Made by a program: the position numbers and the translations under genes. The notes under the pieces were generated by a model that saw only the letters and a program-made list of their open reading frames with translations, had not been told where the DNA came from and made no database searches. Positions 1-8,642 of a DNA stretch of 64,000 nt are shown here, in pieces. Every line of letters begins with the position of its first letter. The first letter of the stretch is position 1. This DNA is from G963662675 sp963662675. Its GTDB lineage: Bacteria > Bacteroidota > Bacteroidia > Bacteroidales > Prolixibacteraceae. Location: NCBI GenBank assembly GCA_963662675.2, contig CAXXHP010000006.1, forward strand, positions 120,290 through 184,289, given 5' to 3'.

Positions 1-542
1 GCACGAAGGACATGTGACCCTTCATCAAATTCCCCTTCTTTCATTCGCATAAAAAGATTCTTATTCTCCTCAACCGAACGATTTCTATATGGACTTTCAA
101 TTCCCGCTCTGGTAGGTGTTCCTTTTTGGCTACTAATCATCTCCGCATCCTGATCATCCACAAAGGCTTTCCCTGTCTCAATCAATTTTAACGCAAACTG
201 AAACAGTTTATCAAAATTATCTGACGCATAAAATTCTTTATCACCCCAGTCAAAACCCAACCAACGAACATCTGCCTTTATGGATTCAACATACTCGGTT
301 TCCTCTTTAGAGGGGTTTGTATCATCAAAACGCAAATTCGTTTCACCATTATATTTAAGTGCAGTCCCAAAGTTTAAACATATAGATTTTGCATGACCAA
401 TATGCAAATACCCATTAGGTTCAGGCGGGAAACGGGTATGTACTTTTCCCCCATTTACACCTGCATTTATTTCTTCTTCAACAATTTGGTGAATAAAGTT
501 CGTCTTCACCGCAACATCTTTTTCAGGACTTTTATCGGTCAT
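1..542 (-). CDS. glnS: Glutaminyl-tRNA synthetase, N-terminal part (gene runs off the window)
   Basis: Reading the minus strand from an ATG at 542 gives an open frame to the window edge, about 180 codons. It contains the class I signature PPEPNGYLHIGHAKS with the HIGH box, followed by the Rossmann-fold stretch LRFDDTNP and the acceptor-binding region. This N-terminal pattern is that of GlnRS rather than bacterial GluRS. The enzyme charges tRNA-Gln with glutamine in the cytoplasm. The KMSKS half and the anticodon-binding domain lie outside the window. No Shine-Dalgarno is visible, which is usual in Bacteroidota. A TACTTTTG -7-like box on the minus strand (681-688) could be its promoter but lacks a clear -33 element. 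Confidence 0.93.
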   Translation of the reverse strand, partial: MTDKSPEKDVAVKTNFIHQIVEEEINAGVNGGKVHTRFPPEPNGYLHIGHAKSICLNFGTALKYNGETNLRFDDTNPSKEETEYVESIKADVRWLGFDWGDKEFYASDNFDKLFQFALKLIETGKAFVDDQDAEMISSQKGTPTRAGIESPYRNRSVEENKNLFMRMKEGEFDEGSHVLR

Positions 543-799
543 ATAACTGTGTTGTTAATTCTCATTAAAAATAAAACACCCAGAAGTGGCAGCATTTACT
601 CTAAACATTCATAATTATGCGCAATGTTATCACAACGAATCTTGCATATTATCAATAAAAACTAAATATCTACCTTCATGCAAAAGTATAAAATGATCCG
701 TATAAAGACTTTTACTATCCGATAAAATCAACATCTAAAAAAGAAAAATTAATTTTGTGTGACAGTTGGCAACTTTGCTTAATCAAATAAATTGAGATA

Positions 800-1153
800 A
801 TGTCAGGATTAATAGAGATTGAAGGAATGGAGTTTTACGCCTATCACGGCCATTACCCTATAGAAAAGAAAGTTGGGAATCGGTTTATTGCTTCAGTTCA
901 CATAAAAACGGATTGCGAAAAAGCCGGAAAAACTGATAGGCTAGAAGATGCGCTAAATTATCAAACAGCATATGAGTTAATTAAAGAAGAAATGGGAACG
1001 CCTTCAGATCTATTAGAGAATGTTTGTGCAAGAATACTTGATTCTCTTTATCGTAATTTCCCGAGGATAGAAAAGGCAACCATAAAACTTTCAAAGATGA
1101 ATCCTCCGATGGGCGGACAAATTGAGAGGGTAAGCGTAAGCATAACCAGATAG
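800..1153 (+). CDS. folB: Dihydroneopterin aldolase
   Basis: 117 aa, the usual length for FolB. It converts 7,8-dihydroneopterin to 6-hydroxymethyl-dihydropterin and glycolaldehyde in folate synthesis, in the cytoplasm. Seen in the sequence: the FYAYHGHYPIEKKVG segment near the N-terminus, where FolB normally has its conserved Tyr/His-Gly region; LEDALNYQTAYELI in the middle; and the C-terminal LSKMNPPMGGQIERVSV, matching the family's K-x-N-PP ending. A TAATTTTG -7-like element lies at 750-757. The gene is monocistronic and followed by tRNA-Cys. folA of the same pathway lies about 55 kb away in this window. Confidence 0.95.
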   Translation: MSGLIEIEGMEFYAYHGHYPIEKKVGNRFIASVHIKTDCEKAGKTDRLEDALNYQTAYELIKEEMGTPSDLLENVCARILDSLYRNFPRIEKATIKLSKMNPPMGGQIERVSVSITR

Positions 1154-1171
1154 TAAAATTAATTACCGCAT

Positions 1172-1202
1172 GTTGCAAAGCTGAAATTTTTATATAAATT
1201 TG
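1172..1202 (+). promoter_or_regulatory. Bacteroidota-type promoter of tRNA-Cys
   Basis: GTTG at 1172-1175, a 19-nt spacer, then TAAATTTG at 1195-1202. This fits the TTTG-N19/21-TAnnTTTG consensus known for the primary sigma factor of Bacteroidota. Transcription would start just ahead of the tRNA at 1219. Confidence 0.75.
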
Positions 1203-1218
1203 CAGTCCCTAAAAACAG

Positions 1219-1289
1219 GGTCTCTTGGCCGAGTGGCTAGGCAGCGGTCTGCAAAACCGCGTACGGCGGTTCGAATCCGCCAGAGACCT
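1219..1289 (+). tRNA. tRNA-Cys (anticodon GCA)
   Basis: 71-nt cloverleaf. The acceptor strand GGTCTCT (1219-1225) pairs with AGAGACC (1282-1288). The anticodon arm is GCGGT-CTGCAAA-ACCGC, with anticodon GCA. The T arm contains GGTTCGAATCC. The discriminator base is T (1289), as expected for tRNA-Cys. The 3' CCA is not encoded. It is flanked by its own promoter and terminator. Confidence 0.97.
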
Positions 1290-1301
1290 CTATAAAGACA
1301 G

Positions 1302-1344
1302 AAACCCTCTTGTAAATCAATTATTTACGAGAGGGTTTTTTATT
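1302..1344 (+). terminator. Rho-independent terminator of tRNA-Cys
   Basis: A hairpin of about 16 pairs: 1302-1317 pairs with 1323-1338, with AAACCCTC against GAGGGTTT at the base and a CAATT loop. A T run at 1336-1343 follows directly. Confidence 0.85.
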
Positions 1345-1421
1345 TGGAGTAAGAATTAAATATATCGTCTGAAAATCAGGAAATGTGAATTGATTTATTC
1401 CCTTAGAATTATAAAACTGCG

Positions 1422-2057
1422 TTAAGGATTTAATAGACTAACAACCTGGTCAATGTTTGATTCGGCAACCAACTGAATGGACTCTGCATTCTTTTTATAA
1501 GAGGGAGTTCCAGACTCAAAGCCACACAATACAGATTGAACAGAATTAGGTTGAGTCAACTCAACAGTTCGTTTCATAACAAAGCCAGATTGATCAAAAA
1601 TATCCAGTGTTGTGGAGCAAAAAGCTGAATAATTTGCAACCTTCGAATAAACACCATATTCAACTTCCGTTTCTACAATTTCATCTAGAAGAAGACCTGC
1701 CTCAAAACGACGTAATACAATTGCAATCTCGGCATGTTTCTCTTGCATCAACATCAATAGTCCCTCATTGATATCTTCACCCTTCAATGTCGTATCAATC
1801 ACAACTGGCACTAATAGTTCTTGTTCTATGCCTGCAGTAAGTTCCGCTAAATATTTGTCATGAATTTCTTTAAGAACTTCTTTCTTTTCTGCAGAATCCG
1901 TTGGTCGAAGCTGGTTCAAATCCCCTACATCTACAATCAAAAGATTTGTTATTTTTTCATCCTGATTCAGATTGGTTGGCGCAATTTGGATAGCATATTC
2001 CGGCGATTTACATTGATGAAATACCAGAACGATTAAGATAAGGATCAAGTTTCTCAT
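1422..2057 (-). CDS. Putative lipoprotein of unknown function
   Basis: 211 aa from the ATG at 2057; a longer reading from 2090 only adds a tail ahead of the signal peptide. It begins MRNLILILIVLVFHQCKSPE: a basic start, a hydrophobic core, then a Cys in a loose lipobox, so it is probably a lipoprotein in the periplasm or outer membrane. The mature part is acidic and soluble-looking, mixed alpha/beta, with two further Cys in the last third. I recognise no domain. It is a single gene between tRNA-Cys and ppa with no operon partner, so context says little about its job. Confidence 0.7.
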   Translation of the reverse strand: MRNLILILIVLVFHQCKSPEYAIQIAPTNLNQDEKITNLLIVDVGDLNQLRPTDSAEKKEVLKEIHDKYLAELTAGIEQELLVPVVIDTTLKGEDINEGLLMLMQEKHAEIAIVLRRFEAGLLLDEIVETEVEYGVYSKVANYSAFCSTTLDIFDQSGFVMKRTVELTQPNSVQSVLCGFESGTPSYKKNAESIQLVAESNIDQVVSLLNP

Positions 2058-2291
2058 AACGCTTGGTTTTTTTATTAAATACGAATTCACCTAACGAAAA
2101 GTTCCTTGAGAACCTCCTCGCTAAATCCTCCGTAAATCGACACCTAGCTAGAAATTTAGAAACTCAGTTTATGTATATCATAATATAAATCCAAACTCCC
2201 TGAGAACGTGATTGTTGCCAAAAACTCATATTTTTAAACCCCAAAGGCATCTCTGCTTAAGAACATGAGTGCTTGGGATAATAAATGGTTT

Positions 2292-2957
2292 TTAGTAGAG
2301 TAATTTCCCGAGGTTATCGAATCTTTTCTTGTAATCCGACATGGAGAGCTTGATCACTTCACAGGCCTCCTCGGCTCCGTAGAGATGAGTAATCTCTGTT
2401 TCCTTTTCTTTACCCGGCATATCCTTATATGTCAGGAAGTAATGTTTTAACCTCTCTACAACGACTGGGGGTAGGTCTGTCACATCCTTATACCCTTCGT
2501 ATACAACATCATTACTTAAAACGGCAATGATTTTGTCATCTGCCTCATTTCCATCAATCATGCGAAATCCGCCAATTGGACGAGCATGCACCAGAATGTC
2601 GCCGTGAGTGATGTCCTTTTCAGTTAGCACGCAAATATCAATCGGATCACCATCTCCGCGAATGCCGGTTTTCCCAGTTTTTCCCATACAATACTCTCCA
2701 ATTGAATCTCCACAAAATGTTTGAGGAAGGAAACCGTATAAAGCAGGAACGACATTGGAGTATTTTTGTGGACGGTCTAGTAAAAGAAATCCGCTGTCTT
2801 TGTCAATTTCATACTTCACAGTATCCGTAGGAACTACTTCAATAAAAGCGGTTACTTTCTTGGGGGCTTCTTTTCCAATATAAACACCATGCCAAGGATG
2901 TGATTTGTAACGAAGGCCCATTAAACGCCCAATTGGATCAGATAATCTATCAACCAT
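2292..2957 (-). CDS. ppa: Inorganic pyrophosphatase (soluble, family I)
   Basis: 221 aa. It hydrolyses PPi to two phosphates, driving nucleic acid, protein and lipid synthesis, and acts in the cytoplasm with Mg2+. The family I signature GDGDPIDICV at about residues 101-110 carries the metal-binding Asp residues. Further family features include the ALYGFLPQTFCGD stretch before it and NEADDKIIAV after it. It is slightly longer than the E. coli enzyme (about 176 aa), as in other Bacteroidota/eukaryote-like members. It stands alone and has a well-formed promoter upstream. Confidence 0.95.
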   Translation of the reverse strand: MVDRLSDPIGRLMGLRYKSHPWHGVYIGKEAPKKVTAFIEVVPTDTVKYEIDKDSGFLLLDRPQKYSNVVPALYGFLPQTFCGDSIGEYCMGKTGKTGIRGDGDPIDICVLTEKDITHGDILVHARPIGGFRMIDGNEADDKIIAVLSNDVVYEGYKDVTDLPPVVVERLKHYFLTYKDMPGKEKETEITHLYGAEEACEVIKLSMSDYKKRFDNLGKLLY

Positions 2958-2981
2958 AGTCTCTTCTTAATTTTTTTAACT

Positions 2982-3013
2982 CAAACCTAACTAAGGGTAA
3001 AAAGTTTTGCAAA
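2982..3013 (-). promoter_or_regulatory. Promoter of ppa
   Basis: On the minus strand, TTTG (3010-3013), a 20-nt spacer, then TAGGTTTG (2982-2989). This is a full match to the Bacteroidota consensus, 25 nt upstream of the ppa ATG. Confidence 0.75.
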
Positions 3014-3092
3014 ATTATAAGTTTTAGCAATAAAAAAAGGTGCATTTTACCATGAAAAACTAGAATATAAAGAAAAAACAAACACTCAATAG

Positions 3093-4628
3093 TCAATAAC
3101 CCCAACTCTCCCTGTCCAGACTTCTATATTGAATAGCTTCTGAGATATGCTGACTTTTCACTTGAGATGATCCCTCCATGTCTGCAATGGTACGAGATAC
3201 TTTTGAGATACGGTCGTAAGCTCTGGCTGATAAACCCAGTTTTTCCATTGCATTTTTCAATAACATATTGCTTTCCTGATCCAGTTGAACAAATTCCCTG
3301 ATTTGACGGGATGTCATTTGTGCATTGCAAAAAACACCATCCATTCCCTTATACCGTTCTGATTGAACTAGTCTGGCCAAAATTACCCTTTCCCGAATGC
3401 TTTTACTATCCTCAGTAGAATCTAGCTCAGACAATTTTTTAAATGGAACTGGAACAACTTCCAAGTGGATATCGATTCGGTCAAGCAATGGTCCCGAAAT
3501 TTTATTCAGATATTTCGGAACCATGCCGGGAGCACATACGCATTCTTTGGTTGGATGATTATAATAACCGCATGGGCAGGGATTCATAGAAGCAACCAAC
3601 ATCAGACTAGCAGGATACTCAACTGAAATTTTTGCACGCGAGATCGTAATTTTTCGATCTTCAAGAGGTTGACGCATTACTTCCAAAACGGTGCGTTTAA
3701 ACTCGGGAAGTTCATCCATGAAAAGAACCCCATTATGAGCCATTGATATTTCACCCGGTTGCGGATACGTTCCTCCCCCAACCAAAGCTACATCAGAAAT
3801 GGTATGATGAGGCGAACGAAAAGGACGTTCCGTCATAAGGGATGTCCCTTTGTCAATCTTCCCAACAACGGAATGTATCTTAGTTGTTTCCAATGCCTCA
3901 TGAAGCGTAAAAGGTGGCAGAATTGTAGATATACGTTTTGCTAACATTGTTTTCCCGGCTCCTGGCGGCCCAATCATTATCACATTATGCCCCCCAGCGG
4001 CAGCAATTTCCAATGCTCTTTTTACATTTTCCTGCCCTTTTACATCTGCAAAATCTGAGTCTGAACAATTAAGTACTCTTGAAAATTCTTCCCGGGTATC
4101 TACAATGGTTTGCTCAAGCTCGACTTCATTATTAAAGAAATCGACAACCTGCTTTAGGTTTTCAACCCCAAAAATTTTAAGATTATCAACAACTGCGGCT
4201 TCACGTGCATTTTGGACAGGAAGGATAAAACCCTCAAAACCTTCTTCACGCGCTTTAATTGCAATGGGCAAAGCTCCTCTTATTGGCTGGAGATTACCAT
4301 CTAGCGAAAGCTCACCCATAAGAACAAAACGTTCAAGTTTTTCGGGAGCTATTTGCTCCGAAGCAGCCAAAACAGCAACGGCCAAGGGCAAATCATAAGC
4401 TGAGCCCTCTTTCCTCAAATCGGCAGGAGCCATATTTATCACAATCTTTTTTCTAGGCCACTTGAAACCATTTAACCGAAGCGCAGATTCAATTCGTTGT
4501 TGACTTTCTTTAACCGCACTATCAGGTAATCCCACCAGAAAAAACTTAATACCCTGCGAAACATCCGTTTCAACTGTTATTGTTGTTGCATCAATTCCCT
4601 GTACAGCTGAAGCAAAAGTTTTAATCAT
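3093..4628 (-). CDS. YifB/ComM-family AAA+ ATPase (Mg-chelatase-like)
   Basis: 511 aa from the second of two adjacent ATGs (4628), the usual family length. In order: an N-terminal Lon-protease-like fold region (MIKTFASAVQGIDA to about residue 190), the AAA+ Mg-chelatase domain with Walker A GPPGAGKT at about 220-227 and Walker B GVLFMDELPEF, and a C-terminal Mg_chelatase_C helical domain. A Cys-rich insert NPCPCGYYNHPTKECVC is typical of YifB proteins. In some bacteria the homologue ComM is a hexameric helicase that helps branch migration during natural transformation. Its role in Bacteroidota is inferred only. It is transcribed alone, divergent from the channel gene. Confidence 0.92.
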   Translation of the reverse strand: MIKTFASAVQGIDATTITVETDVSQGIKFFLVGLPDSAVKESQQRIESALRLNGFKWPRKKIVINMAPADLRKEGSAYDLPLAVAVLAASEQIAPEKLERFVLMGELSLDGNLQPIRGALPIAIKAREEGFEGFILPVQNAREAAVVDNLKIFGVENLKQVVDFFNNEVELEQTIVDTREEFSRVLNCSDSDFADVKGQENVKRALEIAAAGGHNVIMIGPPGAGKTMLAKRISTILPPFTLHEALETTKIHSVVGKIDKGTSLMTERPFRSPHHTISDVALVGGGTYPQPGEISMAHNGVLFMDELPEFKRTVLEVMRQPLEDRKITISRAKISVEYPASLMLVASMNPCPCGYYNHPTKECVCAPGMVPKYLNKISGPLLDRIDIHLEVVPVPFKKLSELDSTEDSKSIRERVILARLVQSERYKGMDGVFCNAQMTSRQIREFVQLDQESNMLLKNAMEKLGLSARAYDRISKVSRTIADMEGSSQVKSQHISEAIQYRSLDRESWGY

Positions 4629-4749
4629 CATTATCGTTGTCTTTATTTTTAACAAAACATAAATTTAAGGCAATTGATGTTAGCATGCAAATTACAGAAC
4701 TGACCTCATATTTTATTACCTTTATTCATTAAAATTATCCAAAGTCAAC

Positions 4750-5562
4750 ATGCCCCTAGCACAAAAACTCTACGATATTATTTTTGAAGCAGACTCTAAA
4801 ACAGGGAAAGCTTTTGATATATCTCTGTTGCTAATTATTTTGGCCAGCATCATCTTAGTTATGCTAGAGAGTGTCCCATCCATTAACCAAGAACATAGAG
4901 CAACCCTAAAAACAATGGAATGGATAATAACAGGCATATTCACAGCAGAATATTTATTACGCATCTTAATTGTAAAAAAACCATTCAAATACATTCTGAG
5001 TTTTTATGGAATAATTGATTTATTAGCCGTTCTACCAACATATCTGAGTCTCATTCTTATTGGAGGACAAAGTTTAATGGTCATACGGGTAATACGTTTA
5101 CTTCGGATATTCAGAATTTTCAAACTTAGCCGATACACTCAAGCGGGGCAAAATTTGCTGAGGGCCATGATTAGCAGCCGAGAAAAGATTTTTGTATTTC
5201 TTTTTTTTGTTGTTAATATGGTCATAATTGTAGGCACTTTAATGTATCTAATTGAAGGGGCTGAACATGGCTTCAAAAGCATTCCTCATAGTATATACTG
5301 GGCAATTGTAACCATGACAACTGTTGGCTATGGTGATATCTCACCTGAAACACCATTCGGACAACTTTTAGCCAGTTTTGTCATGATAACCGGATATGCA
5401 ATTATTGCAGTTCCCACAGGAATCGTTACCTCCGAGATGATAAAAAGTGCCAAAGCAGATAATACGCAAGTTTGCCCTAGTTGCTTGCATGACTTGCATG
5501 AGAATGATGCTGTTTTTTGTAAAAAATGTGGGCACAAACTGAATGATAACCGGAACTCTTAA
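4750..5562 (+). CDS. Voltage-gated-type potassium channel with a C-terminal zinc ribbon
   Basis: 270 aa. Six transmembrane segments are expected: S1 about 24-41, S2 about 56-75, S3 about 83-104, S4 about 110-125, S5 about 146-168, S6 about 205-228. S4 carries evenly spaced Arg at 113, 116, 119 and 122. The pore has the K+ filter TVGYGD at 191-196. This is a Kv-like inner-membrane channel subunit, presumably tetrameric. After S6 there is no RCK or cyclic-nucleotide domain; instead the tail has C242-x2-C245-x11-C257-x2-C260, a zinc ribbon. Divergent from the YifB gene. What the metal-binding tail senses or binds is not known to me. Confidence 0.92.
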   Translation: MPLAQKLYDIIFEADSKTGKAFDISLLLIILASIILVMLESVPSINQEHRATLKTMEWIITGIFTAEYLLRILIVKKPFKYILSFYGIIDLLAVLPTYLSLILIGGQSLMVIRVIRLLRIFRIFKLSRYTQAGQNLLRAMISSREKIFVFLFFVVNMVIIVGTLMYLIEGAEHGFKSIPHSIYWAIVTMTTVGYGDISPETPFGQLLASFVMITGYAIIAVPTGIVTSEMIKSAKADNTQVCPSCLHDLHENDAVFCKKCGHKLNDNRNS

Positions 5563-5655
5563 AACAAAAAATTTCAAAACTGAAATTTTGAGTAATAGTT
5601 TTTAGCATATGGCTTGATTTTTGTATTTTTGTCAGTCAATCAATACACTATTATC

Positions 5656-5952
5656 ATGGTTGGAAAATTTTTCCATACACCCAATGCACGCCGATTTAAC
5701 ATGACTTGTCGGTATTACGATCAGGAAAAGGAAGAAATGAATAATCGAGAAGATCGAATTAAATCAGAATTGGGCTTGAATAAGGATAAGGAGTTTAATC
5801 CAAACTATCGTCCCAATATCCGCGGACAATTTAGGAATTCAATGGGAATGTCTTCTAAATCTGCTTCGGATGCACGAAAACGGTCAAATACTCGTTTAAT
5901 TTTCTTAATAATAATTCTGAGTTTAGCTTTCTTCCTTATTCTAAAATTTTAG
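5656..5952 (+). CDS. Small conserved membrane protein upstream of mutL
   Basis: 98 aa from the ATG at 5656. An earlier in-frame ATG at 5614 lies ahead of a promoter-like TATTTTTG box (5624-5631) and is therefore unlikely. The soluble N-terminal part contains KFFHTPNARRFN and a charged stretch (YYDQEKEEMNNREDR). The C-terminus is a single hydrophobic helix (about residues 78-97) ending at LKF. Proteins with this layout are common beside mutL in Bacteroidota and are often mislabelled as riboflavin-synthase subunits; I see no support for that name. It ends 9 nt before the mutL start, so the two are probably co-transcribed. Function unknown. Confidence 0.75.
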   Translation: MVGKFFHTPNARRFNMTCRYYDQEKEEMNNREDRIKSELGLNKDKEFNPNYRPNIRGQFRNSMGMSSKSASDARKRSNTRLIFLIIILSLAFFLILKF

Positions 5953-5961
5953 TATCGCTCT

Positions 5962-7815
5962 GTGCCAGATATAATCCAACTACTTCCTGATTCGGTTGCT
6001 AACCAAATTGCTGCTGGTGAAGTTATACAACGACCAGCTTCGGTTGTAAAAGAACTAATTGAGAATGCTATTGATGCCGGGGCAGTACAAATAACTGTCA
6101 ATCTAAAAGATGCCGGACGAACATTAATCCAGGTAAGTGATAATGGATGCGGCATGTCTGATACAGACGCACGCATGGCATTTGAGAGGCATGCTACTTC
6201 AAAAATACAATCGGCAAATGACCTGTTTAAAATCCGCACTATGGGATTTAGAGGAGAGGCACTTGCCTCTATTGCTGCTATTGCAGATGTTGAATTAAGG
6301 ACGAAGCAGCATGATCAGGAAATTGGCACTGCGATACATATTTGTGGTTCGAGAGTAATTTCACAGGAGGCATTAAGTTGTGCCAATGGGACCAATTTTT
6401 TGGTGAAAAATTTATTTTACAATGTGCCTGCCCGGCGTAAGTTTTTAAAAGCAAACTCCACCGAATTAAAGCACATAATCAATGAAGTACAAAGGGTAGC
6501 ATTAGCAAACCCGGGAATAAACCTTTCGCTCATTCACAATCAGCAACCTATATATGAACTTGCAAAGGGTGACAATATCCGAAAAAGAATCGTTTCTATC
6601 TTTGGGAAAAACATCAGCCAAAACCTAATCCCTGTTGAAACAGAAACCACCTTAGTAAAAATAAAAGGCTACATAGGTCAACCAAGGCATGCTCGTAAAA
6701 CCTTTGGCGAACAGTTTTTTTTCGTCAACAAACGTTTTATGAAGCACCCCTTTTTCCATAGAGCTGTCATGCAGGCCTATGAAAAACTGTTGCCTCCTGA
6801 TACAATACCATCCTACTTCCTGTATCTCGATGTTGATCCAGAAGCAATTGACATCAATATTCATCCAACAAAAACGGAAATAAAGTTTGAAAATGAATCA
6901 GCTCTTTGGCAAATTCTTCAAGCTTCGGTACGCGAAGGGCTGGGCAAATTCAATGTTGTTCCATCCATCGATTTTGACCAATCCGGAAGCATTGATATTC
7001 CCTTAGCACCCAAAAATACAGATGGGATACAGCCTCCTAGCATTAAGGTAGACCCTACTTATAATCCTTTCGCCCACGAACAAAAAAGTTATGGCGGAAA
7101 TAATTTCTCTTCCGGAAAAAATGAACAGGTAAAGCATTGGGAGAAACTATATCAAAGTTTTGACAATGAAAGGGAAGACACATTGCTTACAGAAACACAG
7201 GATGAAAAGGAAGGAGAACCGATTGAAATCAGTCATGAAGGAGAACAATACTCGGGGAAAACCTATTTTCAGTTTAAAAATAAATTCATATTTACCCCCG
7301 TTAAATCCGGGTTAATGGTAATTGACCAAAAGCGGGCACATGAACGCATTCTTTATGAGCACTACATGGGCGTTTTAAATAGCCAAGTGATTGCCAGCCA
7401 GCAGCAACTCTTTCCGCACACCTTTGATTTAAACGCCGCAGACGCTGAACTTCTGCGCTCTATTCTTGAAGATCTGAAGGCTTTGGGGTTCGATGTGCGT
7501 GATTTTGGGAACAACAGCTTTATCATTAACGGAACTCCGGGCATGGTCGAAAATTTTTCACCAATGGAGGTTATCGAAAGCTTATTGGAAGACTTAAAAA
7601 GCACTGCTGATGATATAAAAGAAAAAGCAAGAGAGAAAGTCGCCGCATCTTTGGCAAAAGCATCAGCCATCTCATATGGCTATTCTCTAAAGCCGGAAGA
7701 AATAAATCAGCTCATTGATCAGTTATTTGCTTGTTCTACTCCGAACTTCTCCCCAACAGGGAAACAAGTATTAACAATCATGCCGGTTGAACAATTTGAG
7801 AAACTACTAAGGTGA
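5962..7815 (+). CDS. mutL: DNA mismatch repair protein MutL
   Basis: 617 aa with a GTG start. An in-frame TAG at 5950-5952 excludes a longer protein. The N-terminal GHKL ATPase (about 1-330) has the classic IAAGEVIQRPASVVKEL with ENAIDAG, DNGCGM and GFRGEALASI motifs. An acidic linker (about 345-435) joins the C-terminal dimerisation domain. MutL couples mismatch-bound MutS to strand nicking and excision. The C-terminal endonuclease motifs are altered: DQKRAHERILYE at 455-466 (the usual His is Lys457) and SPTG at 597-600 where nicking MutLs have CPHG. It follows a small membrane-protein gene and precedes two rhomboid genes. Confidence 0.96.
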   Translation: MPDIIQLLPDSVANQIAAGEVIQRPASVVKELIENAIDAGAVQITVNLKDAGRTLIQVSDNGCGMSDTDARMAFERHATSKIQSANDLFKIRTMGFRGEALASIAAIADVELRTKQHDQEIGTAIHICGSRVISQEALSCANGTNFLVKNLFYNVPARRKFLKANSTELKHIINEVQRVALANPGINLSLIHNQQPIYELAKGDNIRKRIVSIFGKNISQNLIPVETETTLVKIKGYIGQPRHARKTFGEQFFFVNKRFMKHPFFHRAVMQAYEKLLPPDTIPSYFLYLDVDPEAIDINIHPTKTEIKFENESALWQILQASVREGLGKFNVVPSIDFDQSGSIDIPLAPKNTDGIQPPSIKVDPTYNPFAHEQKSYGGNNFSSGKNEQVKHWEKLYQSFDNEREDTLLTETQDEKEGEPIEISHEGEQYSGKTYFQFKNKFIFTPVKSGLMVIDQKRAHERILYEHYMGVLNSQVIASQQQLFPHTFDLNAADAELLRSILEDLKALGFDVRDFGNNSFIINGTPGMVENFSPMEVIESLLEDLKSTADDIKEKAREKVAASLAKASAISYGYSLKPEEINQLIDQLFACSTPNFSPTGKQVLTIMPVEQFEKLLR

Positions 7816-7898
7816 CAAATTGACCGGTAAATATCTACATTTGTAATGTTCACATATTTTGGCGTGGCTATTGTTGCCACAAGTTAAATTTTAAAATT

Positions 7899-8639
7899 AT
7901 GCAGAATAACAGATCCACTTTTGGAAATATGCCCCCTGTTGTGAAAAACCTGATCATTATTAATGTGCTCATGTATTTTGCAACGGCTATTCTAGAGATG
8001 AAAGGAATTCGCCTGACATCAATCCTGGGCTTACATTATATCTCTTCACCAGATTTTAGACCCTATCAGCTTGTCACACATCTTTTCATGCATGGAAGCA
8101 TCACTCATATTTTCTTTAATATGTTTGCATTATGGATGTTTGGACGTGTACTTGAGGGTGTGTGGGGACCTAAGCGATTTTTTGTTTATTACTTCGTTAC
8201 CGGATTGGGAGCAGCCATTCTTCATACGTTCGTTAATTTTATTGAATATCAATCACTCGTTTCCAAATTGAATTCAGAACAAGTTGAGATGATTTTACAA
8301 CAAGGCCCGGAGTTGTGGAGTCAGGGAAAAAATTACTCAGATGCCATCGCAGGATCATTGAATGCACTAATAAATATACCAACAGTTGGGGCATCGGGCG
8401 CAGTATTTGGCGTATTGCTCGGTTTTGGAATGCTTTTCCCAAACACCCAGCTGATGTTACTTTTTCCGCCAATACCAATAAAAGCAAAGTACTTTGTAAT
8501 AGGATACGGAGTTATTGAACTATATCTGGGACTTTCTAACTCGGCCAGCAATATTGCACACTTTGCACACCTTGGAGGGATGTTGTTTGGTTACCTGCTC
8601 ATTAAATACTGGAATAAAAACAGCCAACATTTTTATTAG
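7899..8639 (+). CDS. Rhomboid family intramembrane serine protease (first of a pair)
   Basis: 246 aa, multi-pass. The nucleophile motif GASGAVFG has Ser at about 166, and the catalytic His is in AHFAHLGGM (His about 224). The HLFMHGSITHIFFNMFALWMFG region is the usual rhomboid TM2 with conserved His and Asn. It cleaves membrane-spanning substrates in the inner membrane; the substrate is unknown. A loop of about 50 residues between TM3 and the active-site helix is somewhat long. A TACATTTG -7-like element lies at 7836-7843. The second rhomboid starts 3 nt after its stop codon. Confidence 0.93.
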   Translation: MQNNRSTFGNMPPVVKNLIIINVLMYFATAILEMKGIRLTSILGLHYISSPDFRPYQLVTHLFMHGSITHIFFNMFALWMFGRVLEGVWGPKRFFVYYFVTGLGAAILHTFVNFIEYQSLVSKLNSEQVEMILQQGPELWSQGKNYSDAIAGSLNALINIPTVGASGAVFGVLLGFGMLFPNTQLMLLFPPIPIKAKYFVIGYGVIELYLGLSNSASNIAHFAHLGGMLFGYLLIKYWNKNSQHFY

Positions 8640-8642
8640 ACC

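Noticed and set aside
393..614. 73-codon plus-strand frame at the start of the window
   Set aside because: Antisense to the N-terminus of glnS, which has clear homology.
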